Source of the DNA: Celoporthe dispersa
Taxonomy: Eukaryota; Ascomycota; Sordariomycetes; Diaporthales; Cryphonectriaceae
Assembly: GCA_016584495.1 (NCBI GenBank)
Contig: WAID01000001.1
Location: 930,001 to 994,000 of the forward strand
Length of the DNA stretch: 64,000 nt
Direction: 5' to 3'
Below are positions 22,398-34,557 of the stretch, one piece after another. The notes under the pieces were generated by a model. It was not told the DNA's origin, made no database searches, and worked only from the letters and a program-made list of their open reading frames with translations. A program made the translations under genes and the position numbers. Position 1 is the first letter of the stretch. The number at the start of each line of letters is the position of its first letter.

Positions 22398-25300
22398 GCG
22401 GTCCCCTCCCAATATGATCATGCTATCGACCCGGCTCTCTTCCAATTTCAACCATGATACCTCTTCTGTTCGGTGCGGCTCCCGACCTGCTTTCAGCCAG
22501 ATCACACTTAGAGAAAAAAAAAGAAAACAAGAAGAAAAAAAGAAAGATCAAGAATCAACCTGTCGGTCTCGACGGCAGGCTCGGACCTGATCAATGATAT
22601 CTTTCCGCCAGACGCCACAACGGCCAACATAGCGGTGTCGGTTACAAAGTACAACAAGAAAAAGTTTTGTTCTTCCGACCTGACCCTTCTGGTCCCAGGG
22701 GGAGGCGTCACTCCAGCATTTGACCCTTGCCCGCCGTGCCGACATCGAGGGGCTCTGGACCCTCGCTCTGCACAGGACACCAGAGGAAAGTATGCCCATG
22801 CCGTTGTGGAGAAGTTGCCTTGCGTTGTGTTGTTTGTCTTGTCTGGCCTGTGTGATCTTACTTGACCGTAGCGTGCGGCTACGGAACTGGTCCATCTTGA
22901 ATGGGCGGATGGGAAGGGGAGAGGAGGTGGTGACGGAACTACTGGAAAATGACTTGGTCTACTGCGTTTCCCTCTATTGTTGACGGTTGACTTGGTGGTC
23001 ATGGATGGAGCAAGTGTGGACGGCTGGTGCCCGTCTCCTGGCTTGTTTAGTGGAAGGGCGTATTGACACTGGCTGGCAGGCAGGCGGGGAAACCTCATGA
23101 ATTGCTTCTGTAGATTCTGCTTCGAGTGTAACTAACTATTACTGGTTTTTGTGTTTTTTGTGTTGTTTTTTTTTTTTTTTTGATTTTTTTGAAGGGAGCA
23201 CTGGGTATATGGTTTGAGATGCAGGCAATAACGAGAATGAAATCCTGATTCGCGCACATCCATCGAAATGTTCTGCTTGCCAGTGAGGTGGTGGCTCCTT
23301 GTTCCCTGACCACACCGGCCGGTGAGCGGCGGCTGCTGTTGTTGCTGCTGGTGCTGGTGCTGGTCGGGTGGGCTGGTCGGGGGGGGGGGGGGCGCCCTGG
23401 AGGGAGGTCGTCGAGCCCTTGGGGACCTAGCAAAGGTGTCTAACGTCCCTGCAGGTGTGCTACGGACTGGGCTGGGAAACGGAACCCGGCCCCAAAGGCA
23501 CTCTGGCAATTTAGCAGGCAGGTTCCCGGGCAGGCGGGCTGGTGGTTGTTTCCGCGTGGTGCTGGTCGGCATGTACTGTAGCAGGTAGCATGGAGCTGGG
23601 ACGGGGGGAGGGGGGAGGTGGGAAGGTGTGTGTGTGCCTGGACTCCCCGGTAGAACCAGGCAGCGTCTGTCTTGCCTGCTGTTGAGACCGTACGTACGTA
23701 CGCTATCTTTGCTTCTTCCTGGTAGTGGGTAGACCATGGGTTGCAGCACCACACCCGCACCCCCCCCCCCAACACCCCCCCTCGTTTCTCCCGAAAAGCT
23801 TCATGAACCCGGTAAACAAAAGTCCTAAAGAAAGTGTTTCACAACGCGAAGGTCTGCTGAGATATGGCACAGACAGTAAGTAGTACTATTGAAGGAGGGG
23901 TACGTTGATGAAGAGACGGGTTTTCCATTCTTCCTTCCTTCCTCGGGGACGGTGGCCCTACATGTATTTGAACCGTGCATGCTGAACTGGATGTCCATGC
24001 TGGGGGCGAGGTACTCATCGAGAGATAGCATACGTACGTATAGGATTGACTGGTTTGGTGTATACACGGAGACCCACTCAGGACCATGCCGTGTATAGAG
24101 AAGTATTCCTAATTTCTTCTTCTTCTTTATTATTTATTGCCTCTGCCTACCTGCCAATCATTGCAAAATACAACGTAAAAGTGCACCTACATACAAACCC
24201 GGAGCGCGCCCGAAAACAGGAGAACAGGGCTCCGACGAGATGATCTGCGCCGCGGCTCTTGGTGTCATTATCGCTCTTTGAGGAGCGGTGCATCTTCTGC
24301 GATCCGGGATCCTAATGACACGCCCCTGTCTACCCGGAACCTGCCCAGCGCCGGGCGGAGGATACAGCTGCCAAGGGGCACGAGGTGAGTTGAGGCTCCT
24401 CGGGCGTGGCCAGTCACGGTACACGAGTAGATACGATGCTACCTAGGTGTCACGCATATGTACGATGACTACCCCTCCCCTCCCCTCCCCCTCCCCGAAA
24501 AGAAAACCAACCAAAAACACTGGCCTGCGTTAGCTACCAGCCGGCCTCCACCTGTCGCGTAGGAAAAGCTAGGCAGGCAGGGGTGGGAGGAGGAGGAGGA
24601 GGAGGAGGGGTACTGCAAAAGTGCACGAGAATGGCCTATGGCCCGCTGTATAAGTACACGAGTACGTACGTGGCAGTATGTGCACAGTAGTAGACATGGT
24701 AGGTATGCACCAAGGTCCCAGAACCGGCCCGAAGCAGCCAGGCGGTTTGTTGCTTCTGCACAGCCAAAAAGTGAGCACGTGCAGACACCATGGCGATACG
24801 AGGCTGCCAAGTCCGTGCATCATGCAGGCGACCATGAGCGCTGCTGCACGGGACAGGGACGGGCTGTGGATGATATTGTTGTGCCGCACACCTGGGGCGC
24901 CTCGTGTGCACCACCATCCCTCCGAGGAGGAAGCCTGGCCAGGTCGTCGACTCGAGATCCCTACGCCCAATGGCGATCCCCATGCTCCTGCAGCGCGGAC
25001 CCTCCCCCTCAAGAGCTCTCCCCGCGTCCGACCAGCTGTCAGATCAAGCACCTGCCAGGAGGGGGGTGTGAGGGGCGGGGTGTGTGCTGTGCTGTACGGT
25101 GGTACAGCAAGGCCGTTGGGACAGGTACAGGTACACACACCTCTTCCGAGGTGCTGGTGCTGGAGCTCCTGTGTGGCTGCAGCTCCCCACCCTGGCGCGC
25201 GCGGGACGATAAAGGCAGAGGAGTGGTGGCTGCAAAGGGTCTAGACCGTTCGAAGCGCGTAACCAAGGAGCCCACCTCTCTCAGTTTGTGACTGCAGCAG

Positions 25301-26580
25301 CGCCGTAGCAGAGCTTCAGGGCCCGCAGGTGCAGGCTGTCGCTCGCTCTCTCTTTCCTTCGCCCTGGGGCCCCCTCCCCTGCCCAGCGCGCGCCCCAGGG
25401 ATGTGAGTAGAAGACGGGGGAGGGGGGGGGTGTGTGTGTGTGGTAAGGGTGTTACTTTTCTCCCGCGTGGATTGTGGACTGATGTTTTTACGGGTCTCGG
25501 GCGTACCAAAAGGCTAGAACGGTGGAGGGCGGCATCAAAACCAAACAATGTGACAATAGGCGAGAGTGAGAAAAAGAAAAAAAAAGAAAATTGATAAAAA
25601 ATTATAACATGTCGCCTGCCGTGCATCGTAGAGGAGGGGAGGGGGGGGCCAAGGAGGTACATTGCATATCTCTAGTCTGTGTTTATGGGCTCGCCTGGAC
25701 TTTCTCGGGCCGTGACTTCAGAGAGAAGAAGATGATGGTGATGAAGGAGGAGGGAGGGGGTGGGAATAGATTCTGACCACGGGCTATGGTACGCGGGAGG
25801 AGGGTTGCGAGGCGTCCTCCCGGGCTGTGGACAGGTGGATGGGTGCATGTATGAACGGAATAGCAAGGACGGATCATGGATGGCTGGCGGGCGGATGAAT
25901 GGTGATGGATGGGATGGGATGCGGTGCACGGTTGATTATGGCTGGCTGGCTGGCTGGATGGGATGTGATGCATGGCTCTTTCCTCCTCTCCCTCCCTCCC
26001 TCCTTCCCTCTCTCCTTCCTTTAAATATGAGGAAAGAACCTCGCCATTCTTATCCCCAAGCTATCCCCATCCTTCCCGTCCTCCCTCTTTCTCCCTCTCT
26101 CCCTCCCTCTCTTTCTCATTCTCCAGCCCCCAGAGCCAGAGCCGGTTCTTGGTCTTCAGCCCTTTCCCGAGGGGCCTTGGTCCGTCTCTCGTCTCCGTCT
26201 CCTCGAATTACGTACGCTCTTTTTTTTTCTTCCTTTTTTTTCTTTTTTCCCGTTCTCTCTCCCACCCACCCTTGGCTTGGATCTTCGACCCGCAATAAAC
26301 CCTCTCTCTATCTATCTCTCTATCTGATCGATCCTATCGATCCTATCTGCCTGCCAATACCTACACATATACATCTAAATATACACACGAGTCAGATATA
26401 CACACTTATATATATACACACACAGACACATCTTCTCTCTCGGACCTCAAAGCTCGGCTCTCGTGAGAGCTTGTATGCCACACATACCTCGAGAAGGCCA
26501 AGGGCTCAGGAGGGACTCGACGTAGGAGAAAAGAAAAGAGGAACAAGAAGCCTGGCCTATATACCCCCCCCCTACCCAGG
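22398..26580. other. 4.2-kb intergenic region
   Basis: No believable gene. The longest frame (24638-25291) is of low-complexity, Cys/Arg/Pro-rich composition and matches nothing I know. There are T, G, C and CT tracts, ACGTACGT-like motifs near 23690 and 24030, and a TATA-like run around 26380-26420. From about 26000 the sequence is a pyrimidine-rich probable urease leader. Confidence 0.5.
23379..23392. repeat. Poly(G) run, 14 bases
   Basis: Long mononucleotide run. Its true length is doubtful given the run-length errors seen in the genes of this window. Confidence 0.8.
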
Positions 26581-26821
26581 ATGCATCTCGTGCCAAAAGA
26601 GGTTCGTCGTTGTCTCCGTCGTCGCCGTCGTCGTCATCGTTTTATCGCTGTCGTCGAGAAGGCGCCTGTCCGGGCCCAAGCTCCCTCCTCCCGGGTCCAG
26701 CTGCTGCTAACACGGTCCCCTCGACCACAGCTTGATAAGCTCACCATCTCGACCCTGGGCTTCCTCGCCCAGCGCCGCCTCGCCAGGGGCGTCAGGCTGA
26801 ACCATACTGAGGCCGTCGTAC

Positions 26822-26864
<43 letters not shown>

Positions 26865-28217
26865 AAAGGTGGTATCGTCTTTGTGTTCTCACCTCCTTGC
26901 TGACGCACCTCTCCTCTCCTCTCTCTCTCTCTCTCTCGACAGGCTCTCATCGCCAGCAACCTCCAGGAGCTCATCCGCGATGGCAACCACACCGTCGCCG
27001 ACCTCATGGCCCTGGGTGCCACCATGCTGGGCCGTCGACACGTGCTGCCCTCGGTGCTCGCCACGCTGCATGAGATCCAGGTCGAGGGCACCTTTCCCCA
27101 CGGGGACGTATCTGGTCACCGTGCACAACCCCATCGGCTCTGACGACGGCGACCTTGCCCGTGCCCTGTACGGGAGCTTCCTCCCCGTACCCAGCCAGGA
27201 ACTGTTCCCCCTGCCCACCGCCGAGGTCCTCGCCCCAGAGCGGAAGCCCGGCGCCGTGATCCCCGCCGCCGACGCCGAGCCCATCGAGCTGAACCGCGGC
27301 CGCCGTCGCGTCCGCCTCAGGGTCACCAGCCTCGGCGACAGGCCCGTCCAGGTCGGCAGCCACTACCACTTCATCGAGGTCAACCCCCAGCTGTCCTTTG
27401 ACCGCGTCGCTGCCTACGGCTTCCGCCTCGACATCCCCGCCGGCACCTCGGTGCGCTTTGAGCCCGGCGACACCAAGACCGTCACCCTCGTCGAGATCGC
27501 CGGCAACCGCATCATCCAGGGCGGCAACAACCTCGCCTCGGGCGTCGTCAGCGCCACCCGCGCCGAGCAGATCGTTAGCAAGCTCCGCGCTGCCGGCTTT
27601 GCGCACGAGCCAGCCACTGCCGACCCGGCGGCGGACGCAGGGCTGGCCGTCGAGGCATGCAGGATGGGCCGCGCTGCCTACGCCGCCATGTTTGGCCCCA
27701 CGACGGGCGACCGCGTGCGGCTGGGGCTGACGGACCTCTGGGTGCGCGTGGAGCGCGACCTGACCGTGTACGGCGACGAGTGCAAGTTTGGCGGCGGCAA
27801 GACGCTGCGCGAGGGTATGGGCCAGGCCTCTGGCCGGCCCGGCGCCAGCACCCTCGACCTCGTCGTGACCAACGCGCTCATCATCGACTGGACGGGCATC
27901 TACAAGGCGGACATCGGTGTCAAGGACGGGCTGATCGTGGGCATCGGCAAGGCGGGCAACCCAGACGTCATGGAGGGCGTGACCCCGGGCCTGGTCGTCG
28001 GCAGCTGCACGGATGTGATTGCAGGCGAGGGCAAGATCATCACCGCCGGCGGTATCGACACGCACATCCACTTCATCTGCCCGCAGCAGGTCGAGGAGTC
28101 CATCGCCAGCGGTATCACGACCATACTGGGCGGTGGCACGGGGCCGAGGTATGTATAATGACAGGACGTGCTGCGTCTCATGCTTGTGCCCTGCCCTATC
28201 TCTACCCTTATTTTCTC

Positions 28218-28254
<37 letters not shown>

Positions 28255-29601
28255 TCAAACATACGCGCATGCTGACTCTCTCCTGCCTGTGTCCAGCGCT
28301 GGGACTAGCGCGACTACCTGCACGCCCGGCGCCAACTACATGCGCCAGATGCTCCAGGCCTGCGACGCCCTCCCCCCTCAACGTGGGCATCACCGGCAAG
28401 GGCAACGACAGCAATCCCAAGGCCCTCCGCGAGCAGGTGATCGCCGGCGCGTGCGGCCTCAAGCTGCACGAGGACTGGGGCACCACGCCCGCCGCCATCG
28501 ATGCCTGCCTGTCGGTGTGCGACGAGCTTGACGTGCAGTGCCTCATCCACACGGACACGCTCAACGAGTCCGGCTTCGTCGAGAGCACCACGGCCGCCTT
28601 CCGCGGTCGCACCATCCACACGTACCACACGGAGGGCGCTGGCGGAGGCCACGCCCCGGACATTATCAGTGTGGTTGAGCACCACAACGTCCTCCCCAGC
28701 AGCACGAACCCGACGAGGCCCTACACGCGCAACACCCTCGACGAGCACCTGGACATGCTCATGGTGTGTCACCACCTGTCAAAGGACATCCCCGAGGACG
28801 TCGCCTTTGCCGAGAGCCGCATCCGCGCCGAGACCATCGCCGCCGAGGACGTCCTGCACGACCTTGGTGCCATTAGCATGATGAGCAGCGACAGCCAGGC
28901 TATGGGCCGCTGCGGCGAGGTCATCCTCCGCACCTGGAACACGGCCCACAAGAACAAGGTCCAGAGGGGTCTTCTCCCCGAGGACGAGGGCACCGGTGCC
29001 GACAACTTCCGCGTCAAGCGCTACGTGAGCAAGTACACTGTGAACCCGGCCACTGCACAGGGCATGGGTCATCTGGTCGGCAGCATCGAGGTCGGCAAGC
29101 TGGCCGACTTCCTTGTGTGGGATCCTGCCTGGTTTGGCACCAAGCCCAACCTGGTCGTCAAGAGCGGCCTGATCGCCTGGAGCCAGATGGTAAGCCTATT
29201 CCCCCTCTCCTTGTCCCTCTACTCCCCACACACCCTCTCCTACATACAGTATGTGTTTGTGTACTAACACCTCCTCCCAGGGCGACCCCAACGCCTCCAT
29301 CCCAACGGTCCAGCCGATCCGAGCCCGACCCATGTTCGCCCCCCGCGTCCCCACCACCTCCGTCCTCTTCGTCTCCCAGGCCTCCATCGAGCACGGCGTC
29401 GTCCAGGCCTACGGCCTGCGCAAGCGCGTCGAGCCCGTCCGCAACTGCAGGAACATCGGCAAGAAGGACATGCGGTACAACGACTCCATGCCGCGCATGC
29501 GCGTCGACCCGGAGAGCTATGTCGTCGAGGCGGACGGGCGGGTCTGTGGGGCCGAGCCGAGCAACGAGCTTCCTCTTGGACAGGACTACTTTGTGTACTG
29601 A
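26581..29601 (+). CDS. ure1: Urease, single-chain nickel enzyme (two apparent frameshifts)
   Basis: Hydrolyses urea to ammonia and carbamate in the cytosol. The polypeptide fuses gamma, beta and alpha regions as in plants and fungi. Exons: 26581-26601 (MHLVPKE), 26731-26817, 26943-28148, 28297-29189 and 29281-29601, giving 841 residues, the usual size. Seen are the beta region [14 protein letters not shown], the nickel-ligand HIHF, the carbamylated lysine in [32 protein letters not shown], the flap cysteine in MVCHHL and SSDSQAMGR, so every catalytic feature is present. Two extra-base sites break the frame, in CCCC at 27096-27099 and CCCCCC at 28372-28377; removing one C at each restores conserved sequence. 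(TC)n microsatellites fill parts of introns 2 and 3. Nickel accessory genes are not in the window, which is normal. Identity is certain; frameshifts are most likely errors. Confidence 0.95.
26825..26860. repeat. (TC)18 microsatellite in urease intron 2
   Basis: Uninterrupted 36-base TC tract starting 7 bases after the donor at 26818. A second, shorter CT tract (about 26919-26937) ends just before the acceptor of the same intron. Confidence 0.95.
28223..28250. repeat. (TC)14 microsatellite in urease intron 3
   Basis: Uninterrupted 28-base TC tract within the 148-base intron 28149-28296. Confidence 0.95.
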
Positions 29602-30287
29602 GAAGGGGGGCGGATAGCAGGAGAGAGATGGTAGAGGAGGAGCAGGATGAGTATATGGAGGATAATAACTTGTCACTTCCAATCCTGAACAGAAGTGCAG
29701 GAGGAAACGAAGAACTAAGGGGATGCCGTTTAGCGTCAGATATCTAATGCGTCAAATCCTAACTTAGTCTGTTGGATCGCGATCTACTACAAGTTTTGAA
29801 GCCAGCCTTTACGCCTCAAGAACACTTCTGAGCTGAAGCTCATCTTGCCCCACCCTGAGCACTGCTGGCCCGACGCCCGTGTATATGAGTATATGATGCC
29901 CCTGCCTGCTATGTACCATATTCATTGAGAGTAGTCTGATCTGTGCTGACCATGGTCTGCGACATGCTTTTGAAAACGTAGGGTATCTTTGTATTTGCTG
30001 CTGCTATGAGAACAAGAGAGAACCCGGATGACGACTGTTACCTAAAAAAAAAAAAAAAAAGGCACCTCATTTGAGTATCCAAGCTCAGGTTCCCAAATCA
30101 CTCATCTAAAAGGTTGCGTCCCGAACACCATGCCAGCAACACTTCCCACGAGAGAAAAGGAAAAAGAAGAAGTAGAAAGAGCAAAGGGAAAGGGGAGAAA
30201 GTGAATCGTCATGGGAAAAGGGATCATCAGTGTGCCGCGACCATTTGCCTCTGTCAGGGCATTTTAGCCAAACTAAGCAGCGTGAGA
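29602..30287. other. Intergenic region between convergent genes
   Basis: Urease ends on its left and the next gene ends on its right, so this holds two 3' untranslated regions. It includes an A run of 17 at 30044-30060. No gene seen. Confidence 0.5.
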
Positions 30288-32066
30288 TCAAAACGCCTCG
30301 ATAAGCCTCTCGCTCTCCCTTCTCCTCTCGGCCGCCTGCTCGAACCGGTCCTGCTCCTCCTCCCTGATCCGCCTCCTCGCGTGCTGGAGCCTCTCGATGC
30401 CGCTGTTGATGGTCTCGATGTGCACGGCCAGCGGCAGGGGCTCGTCGGTGGCGGAGGCCGAGTCGTCGGGCCCCTCGACCGCGGCGCCGAGCTGGCCCAG
30501 CTCGAGCTGGACCCGGGTCAGGTCGGCGATGAGCTCGGTGAGCTGGGTGGCGGCCATCTTCCTGTACATCTCGACGCGGTGCAGCAGCTTGAGCTTCTCG
30601 TTGAGGTCGCGCACGCGGCCGATGTTGACGCCGATGCGCTGGAGGAAGCTCATCCACCTGTCGCCCTCCTGCTGGGCGCGTATGTCCTGGGACCGGCTGA
30701 CGCCGAAGGCGTGGATGGAGTCGAGGTGGTCCTCCGCGACGACGAGGTACGAGAGCGCGTCGTATGCCTCGTCGATGAGCCGGCTGATCCTCTTGGACAC
30801 GCCGGCGGTGTGCTGTACATACTTGTCCGCGACGGCCTGTTCCGGGGACACGGCGGGCTGGAAGGGCGCAAAGATCCAGCCCGCGACGCTCGAGATCCAC
30901 CCGATGCCCTGCTGCTCGGCCTCGGCCATCTTCTCCAGCTGTCTCCTCGTCCAGGTGTTGATGTTGATGACGGCGTCGATGGTGGAGCCGACGTGTATGT
31001 TGAAGGCATGCAGGAGGTGCGTGGCGGAGCCCGTCGCCTCGATGAAGCTGTCCAGGTCCACCAGCAGCACGTCCTTCTCGTCGAGGTTTGAGTAGAAGAC
31101 CATCGTCCTGACGCTGCGCACCGACCTCACGCCGTGCATCATGTCCAGCGGGAGGCTGACATACCCGGCAGACTTCTCGAGGATGTCCTCCAGAGGCTCC
31201 TGGGCGCTCATGAGGCTGTCAAACTCGACAGGTTTCGCGGAGCTGCCGTTCGAGCCGGATGACGAGGGGCAGAAGGGAAGGTCTACGACCATAGAGAGGC
31301 CTGGGATGTTGCATATGGGCGACAGCGCAGCCTGGAAGGAGTGCGTGAGCCAGGTGGACGCGATCATGAGCGCACCAAAGACGAAATAGATGGCGAGCGC
31401 CAGGGCCAACGGCTTCTGCGCGTACCGGAAGGCCATGCCTACAACGCCGCAGGCCCAGGCAAGGGTGTCATAGAGCGCATGTGGGAGCGAGGTGGCCAGG
31501 CGCTGTCCGACTGAGGGCTCTGGCGGTGGCTGGGCGAATATAGATTCAGGAACGGACCGCTGTTCCGACCTTGACTGGCGCGCGCTCCGTCGCTGTCGAA
31601 CAAACGCTGGCTCGCCGGGCGGCTGGACGGTCGCAGATGAACGCGACGACCACGTGTGCCGTGAGCTCTCGACGTCCACGCGGGGCATGTAGAACACCGG
31701 ATCTGGTGACCGGCTGCCATGGTTTTGTGCGGGCTGCGGCCGCCTCACGGCGCCGGGAACTGAGGGCCGGAAGGGCGATCTCATGATGACTCTCTCATCG
31801 TCTGCCCTGGTGATGAAGTCCTGGATCGTGCTGCTGTCCTGAGATGACCCTCTGAAGTCCCAGTCGCCATTGGATTGCGAGGACAGCCCCGAGAGCTGTG
31901 ACAGGCTGGAGAGCTGTGAGGGCGCGCTGCCGCCGGCTGACATGATATCGTCGTCGAGAAGGTGATCAGGGACGACGGACGTGTCGAAGCTGTCATGCTC
32001 GCCCTCCACCATGCGCCATGATGTCTCGACAGGAAGCACCTGCCTCTTCGTCCCGCCACGGCTCAT
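30288..32066 (-). CDS. Unrecognised membrane protein with helical, coiled-coil-like C-terminus
   Basis: I do not recognise the family. The frame is 592 codons, uninterrupted, with ordinary coding composition. Residues 1-190 are polar, Ser/Pro/Arg-rich and probably disordered. Residues about 200-241 hold one clear transmembrane helix (LALALAIYFVFGALMIAS), perhaps preceded by a second, weaker one. From about residue 300 the chain is helical: NTWTRRQLEKMAEAEQQ, then heptad-like stretches such as RDLNEKLKLLHRVEMY and a strongly charged end (RRRIREEEQDRFEQAAERRRE). That layout suits a membrane-anchored protein with a long cytosolic coiled coil, for example at the nuclear envelope or ER, but this is inference. 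The start follows an in-frame stop and begins MSRGGTKRQV. Its promoter faces that of the mitochondrial tRNA synthetase. Confidence 0.7.
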   Translation of the reverse strand: MSRGGTKRQVLPVETSWRMVEGEHDSFDTSVVPDHLLDDDIMSAGGSAPSQLSSLSQLSGLSSQSNGDWDFRGSSQDSSTIQDFITRADDERVIMRSPFRPSVPGAVRRPQPAQNHGSRSPDPVFYMPRVDVESSRHTWSSRSSATVQPPGEPAFVRQRRSARQSRSEQRSVPESIFAQPPPEPSVGQRLATSLPHALYDTLAWACGVVGMAFRYAQKPLALALAIYFVFGALMIASTWLTHSFQAALSPICNIPGLSMVVDLPFCPSSSGSNGSSAKPVEFDSLMSAQEPLEDILEKSAGYVSLPLDMMHGVRSVRSVRTMVFYSNLDEKDVLLVDLDSFIEATGSATHLLHAFNIHVGSTIDAVININTWTRRQLEKMAEAEQQGIGWISSVAGWIFAPFQPAVSPEQAVADKYVQHTAGVSKRISRLIDEAYDALSYLVVAEDHLDSIHAFGVSRSQDIRAQQEGDRWMSFLQRIGVNIGRVRDLNEKLKLLHRVEMYRKMAATQLTELIADLTRVQLELGQLGAAVEGPDDSASATDEPLPLAVHIETINSGIERLQHARRRIREEEQDRFEQAAERRRESERLIEAF

Positions 32067-33020
32067 CTCCGGCCTGGTGTCGTCGGGAAATGAGGTAGAC
32101 TAGCCTCGTGCAGGATCTCCTCCCCTCTGTGCCTCGCCTGGGGCTTCGAAAAGGTCGTCGGGAGCTGTGGGAGCGCCTGCGCAACGGGGCCGGCCCCAGG
32201 TGGTTCCGACCAGACAGACGAGGCCGATGGGAGAGAAGACCCAGACAGGTTCTAGCAGTTGCAGCACCACAAAAAAAGTGTAGAAACTTCAGAATAAGAA
32301 GAAAAAAAGAAGACCTGAAACAAACAGTACCAGGTGTGGTTGTGGTTGTTGTGGCTGGATGTCGTGGTGGTTGTACGGTGGCGAGGGCTGATGTCTGCCT
32401 AGGCTATACTGTATGTACTCGGGAGCGCGCACTTCGGTTCGGTCCAGGCTATGCGTAGTCTAGGGGAAGGGCGTGAGTCACTCTCTGCAGGCAGCCTTGC
32501 AGGTGAATGTAACAAGAGAGAAATAAGATGGAAATGTTTTACGTTTCACACTTCACACGTGAATGCGATGGGAATATGTACGGTCGGGTTGTCAAGAGGG
32601 CCCTGTTCACAGCTCTACAGTGACAAGTCGCTGGGGAAGGGATGACGTGGGTTGCGGCGGGTGATCTGGGCCCCTGTCAGGTGGTTCCTTAGTACTGCAG
32701 TACTGTGATGCGGTGCTGTCGTGATAGTGCAGTACCCGCGTTCCTCATAGCACCGTCGCACTGCCGAGGGGGGGACGTCACAGTAGTTCCATATCATCGA
32801 GGGACGGTGCTGTATACCAGAGTACTTAAGCAGGCTAAGGTAGTGTCCCCCTGCAGGGCGTGTGAAGTCTATCGCCTAGGGGCCCCACGCCTATCTGGAG
32901 GAAAGCTTGGGGTGGGCGGTCCGCAGCGGTTCGACGCCGACCCGAGCTTCTTTTCTTCCTCCTCCCAGGTCACACTTTCTGCAATGTCGGTCTGAGGCAC
33001 AAGTCAGCTCTTCCACGGCT
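32067..33020. promoter_or_regulatory. Divergent promoter region
   Basis: Separates the outward-facing starts at 32066 (-) and 33021 (+), so it carries both promoters. It contains the 14-base perfect palindrome AGTACTGCAGTACT at 32691-32704 with looser copies of GCAGTAC and AGAGTAC nearby. No gene. Confidence 0.45.
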
Positions 33021-34557
33021 ATGCTGGGCACAAGGGCTGTGGGGATATCCTCACGAGCTTGGATCTACAGGAGGGTCAGGCCACGACTGCCGCCGCCAGC
33101 AGCAGCAGCAGCAACACGTCACCCCCAGCTCCGACTATGCGCCAACCACGCAGCGCCGACCACGAGCCCTCCTCCTTCTCCTCTCCAGAGGGCACCCGCC
33201 GACCACCGCCAGCTCGGCGTCCAGCAGGAGCTCTTCACCACCTCCATCTACAGCCCAGGCTCGCCCATCTTCCTCCCCTGCCGGCGCGCGCATCTTCAAC
33301 CGGCTGGTCGAGTACCTGCGCCGGAAATATGTCAAATATGGCTTCCAGGAGGTCATCACCCCGACGATATATAAAAAGGCGCTGTGGGCCAAGTCAGGCC
33401 ACCTGGAGAACTATGCAGAGGATATGTTCACCGTGACGAGCACGTCCCCGGCGAGGAGAGACACCCCTCCCGAGCAGGAGGGCGCCGGGGGCGCGGCCGC
33501 ACCAGCAGAGGAGGACGAGTACGGCCTGAAGCCCATGAACTGCCCGGGCCACTGTCTCATCTTTGGCGCGCACCGGCGCTCGTACCGCGACCTGCCCATC
33601 CGCTACGCCGACTTCTCCCCCCTCCACCGCAACGAGATCTCGGGCGCCCTGAGCGGCCTCACGCGCGTGCGCAGGTTCCACCAGGACGACGGCCACATCT
33701 TCTGCCGCCCCGCGCAGATCGAGGAGGAGATCGGGCGCACCCTCGACTTCGTCAGGGAGGCCTACGAGACCTTCCACCTCGGCCCCTACCGCCTCGTGCT
33801 CTCCACCCGGCCCGAGGACCACTACATCGGCACCACCGACGAGTGGGACCAGGCCGAGGGCGCCCTGCGGGGCGCCCTCGACCGCACCGGCCAGCCGTGG
33901 ACCCTCAGCGCCGGCGACGGCGCCTTCTACGGCCCCAAGATCGACATCATCCTCAGGGACTCGGACGGCAAGGAGCACCAGACCGCCACCGTCCAGCTCG
34001 ACTTCCAGCTGCCCAAGCGCTTCGGTCTCGAGTACGAGGCCCCCGCGCCCGACCTCGAGCAGAAGGGCCTGACCACCACCGACCCGGGGCTGCTGGCCTC
34101 CGTGGGCCGCGTTCGCCCCGTCATGATCCACCGCGCCGTGCTGGGGTCCGTCGAGAGGCTCATGGCCCTGCTCATCGAGCACTACGACGGGAGGTGGCCG
34201 TTCTGGCTGAACCCGAGACAGGCCGTCGTCATCACGGTCAACGACACGGGGCCTGTCGTGCAGCTCGCGGGGGCGACGCGGGACGTGCTGCTGGGCACCG
34301 GCGGCGGCGGGGGCCACCCGTCGCAGCTGGCCGTGGACCTCGACGACAGCGCGAGGAGCGTGGGGCTCAAGGTCCGGGAGGCGAGGCACAAGGGGTACGG
34401 CGTCATTGTTGTCGTGGGCCCCAAGAACGTGGAGAGCCAGAGCGTGGACGTCGACGTCTCTGGGATCCCGGCGCTGGGCGGTCAGAAGAAGGACATGCGC
34501 ATGAGCCCAGCCGAGCTGCTCCGGTTCCTGAGGGAGCAGCTTGATAGATATCAATAG
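33021..34557 (+). CDS. MST1: Mitochondrial threonyl-tRNA synthetase (one apparent frameshift)
   Basis: Class II synthetase charging mitochondrial tRNA-Thr. The N-terminus (about 35 residues, Arg/Ala-rich, no acidic residues) looks like a mitochondrial presequence. There are no TGS or editing domains, as expected of the mitochondrial form. Landmarks are SIYSPGSPIFLP, MNCPGHC (zinc cysteine), YRDLPIRYADFSPLHRNE, motif 2 FHQDDGHIFC, GAFYGPKID, motif 3 region VMIHRAVLGSVERL, and an anticodon-binding domain ending MRMSPAELLRFLREQL. About 511 residues. The frame shifts at CCCC 33275-33278; one fewer C joins FLP to AGARIFNRL. No intron is needed. The start is chosen because the presequence begins there. 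It faces the Maf-like gene tail to tail with about 310 bases between. Confidence 0.9.

Noticed and set aside
24638..25291. 217-codon frame in the 22.4-26.6 kb intergenic region
   Set aside because: No recognisable domain, coding-unlike composition, and competing frames of similar length on the other strand.
25760..26710. 316-codon frame before and into the urease start
   Set aside because: Consists of pyrimidine-rich leader sequence (Ser/Pro/Leu runs) in a different reading from urease.
27004..28071. Open frame of 355 codons opposite the urease gene
   Set aside because: It is the antisense shadow of a GC-rich coding exon; urease on the other strand is certain.
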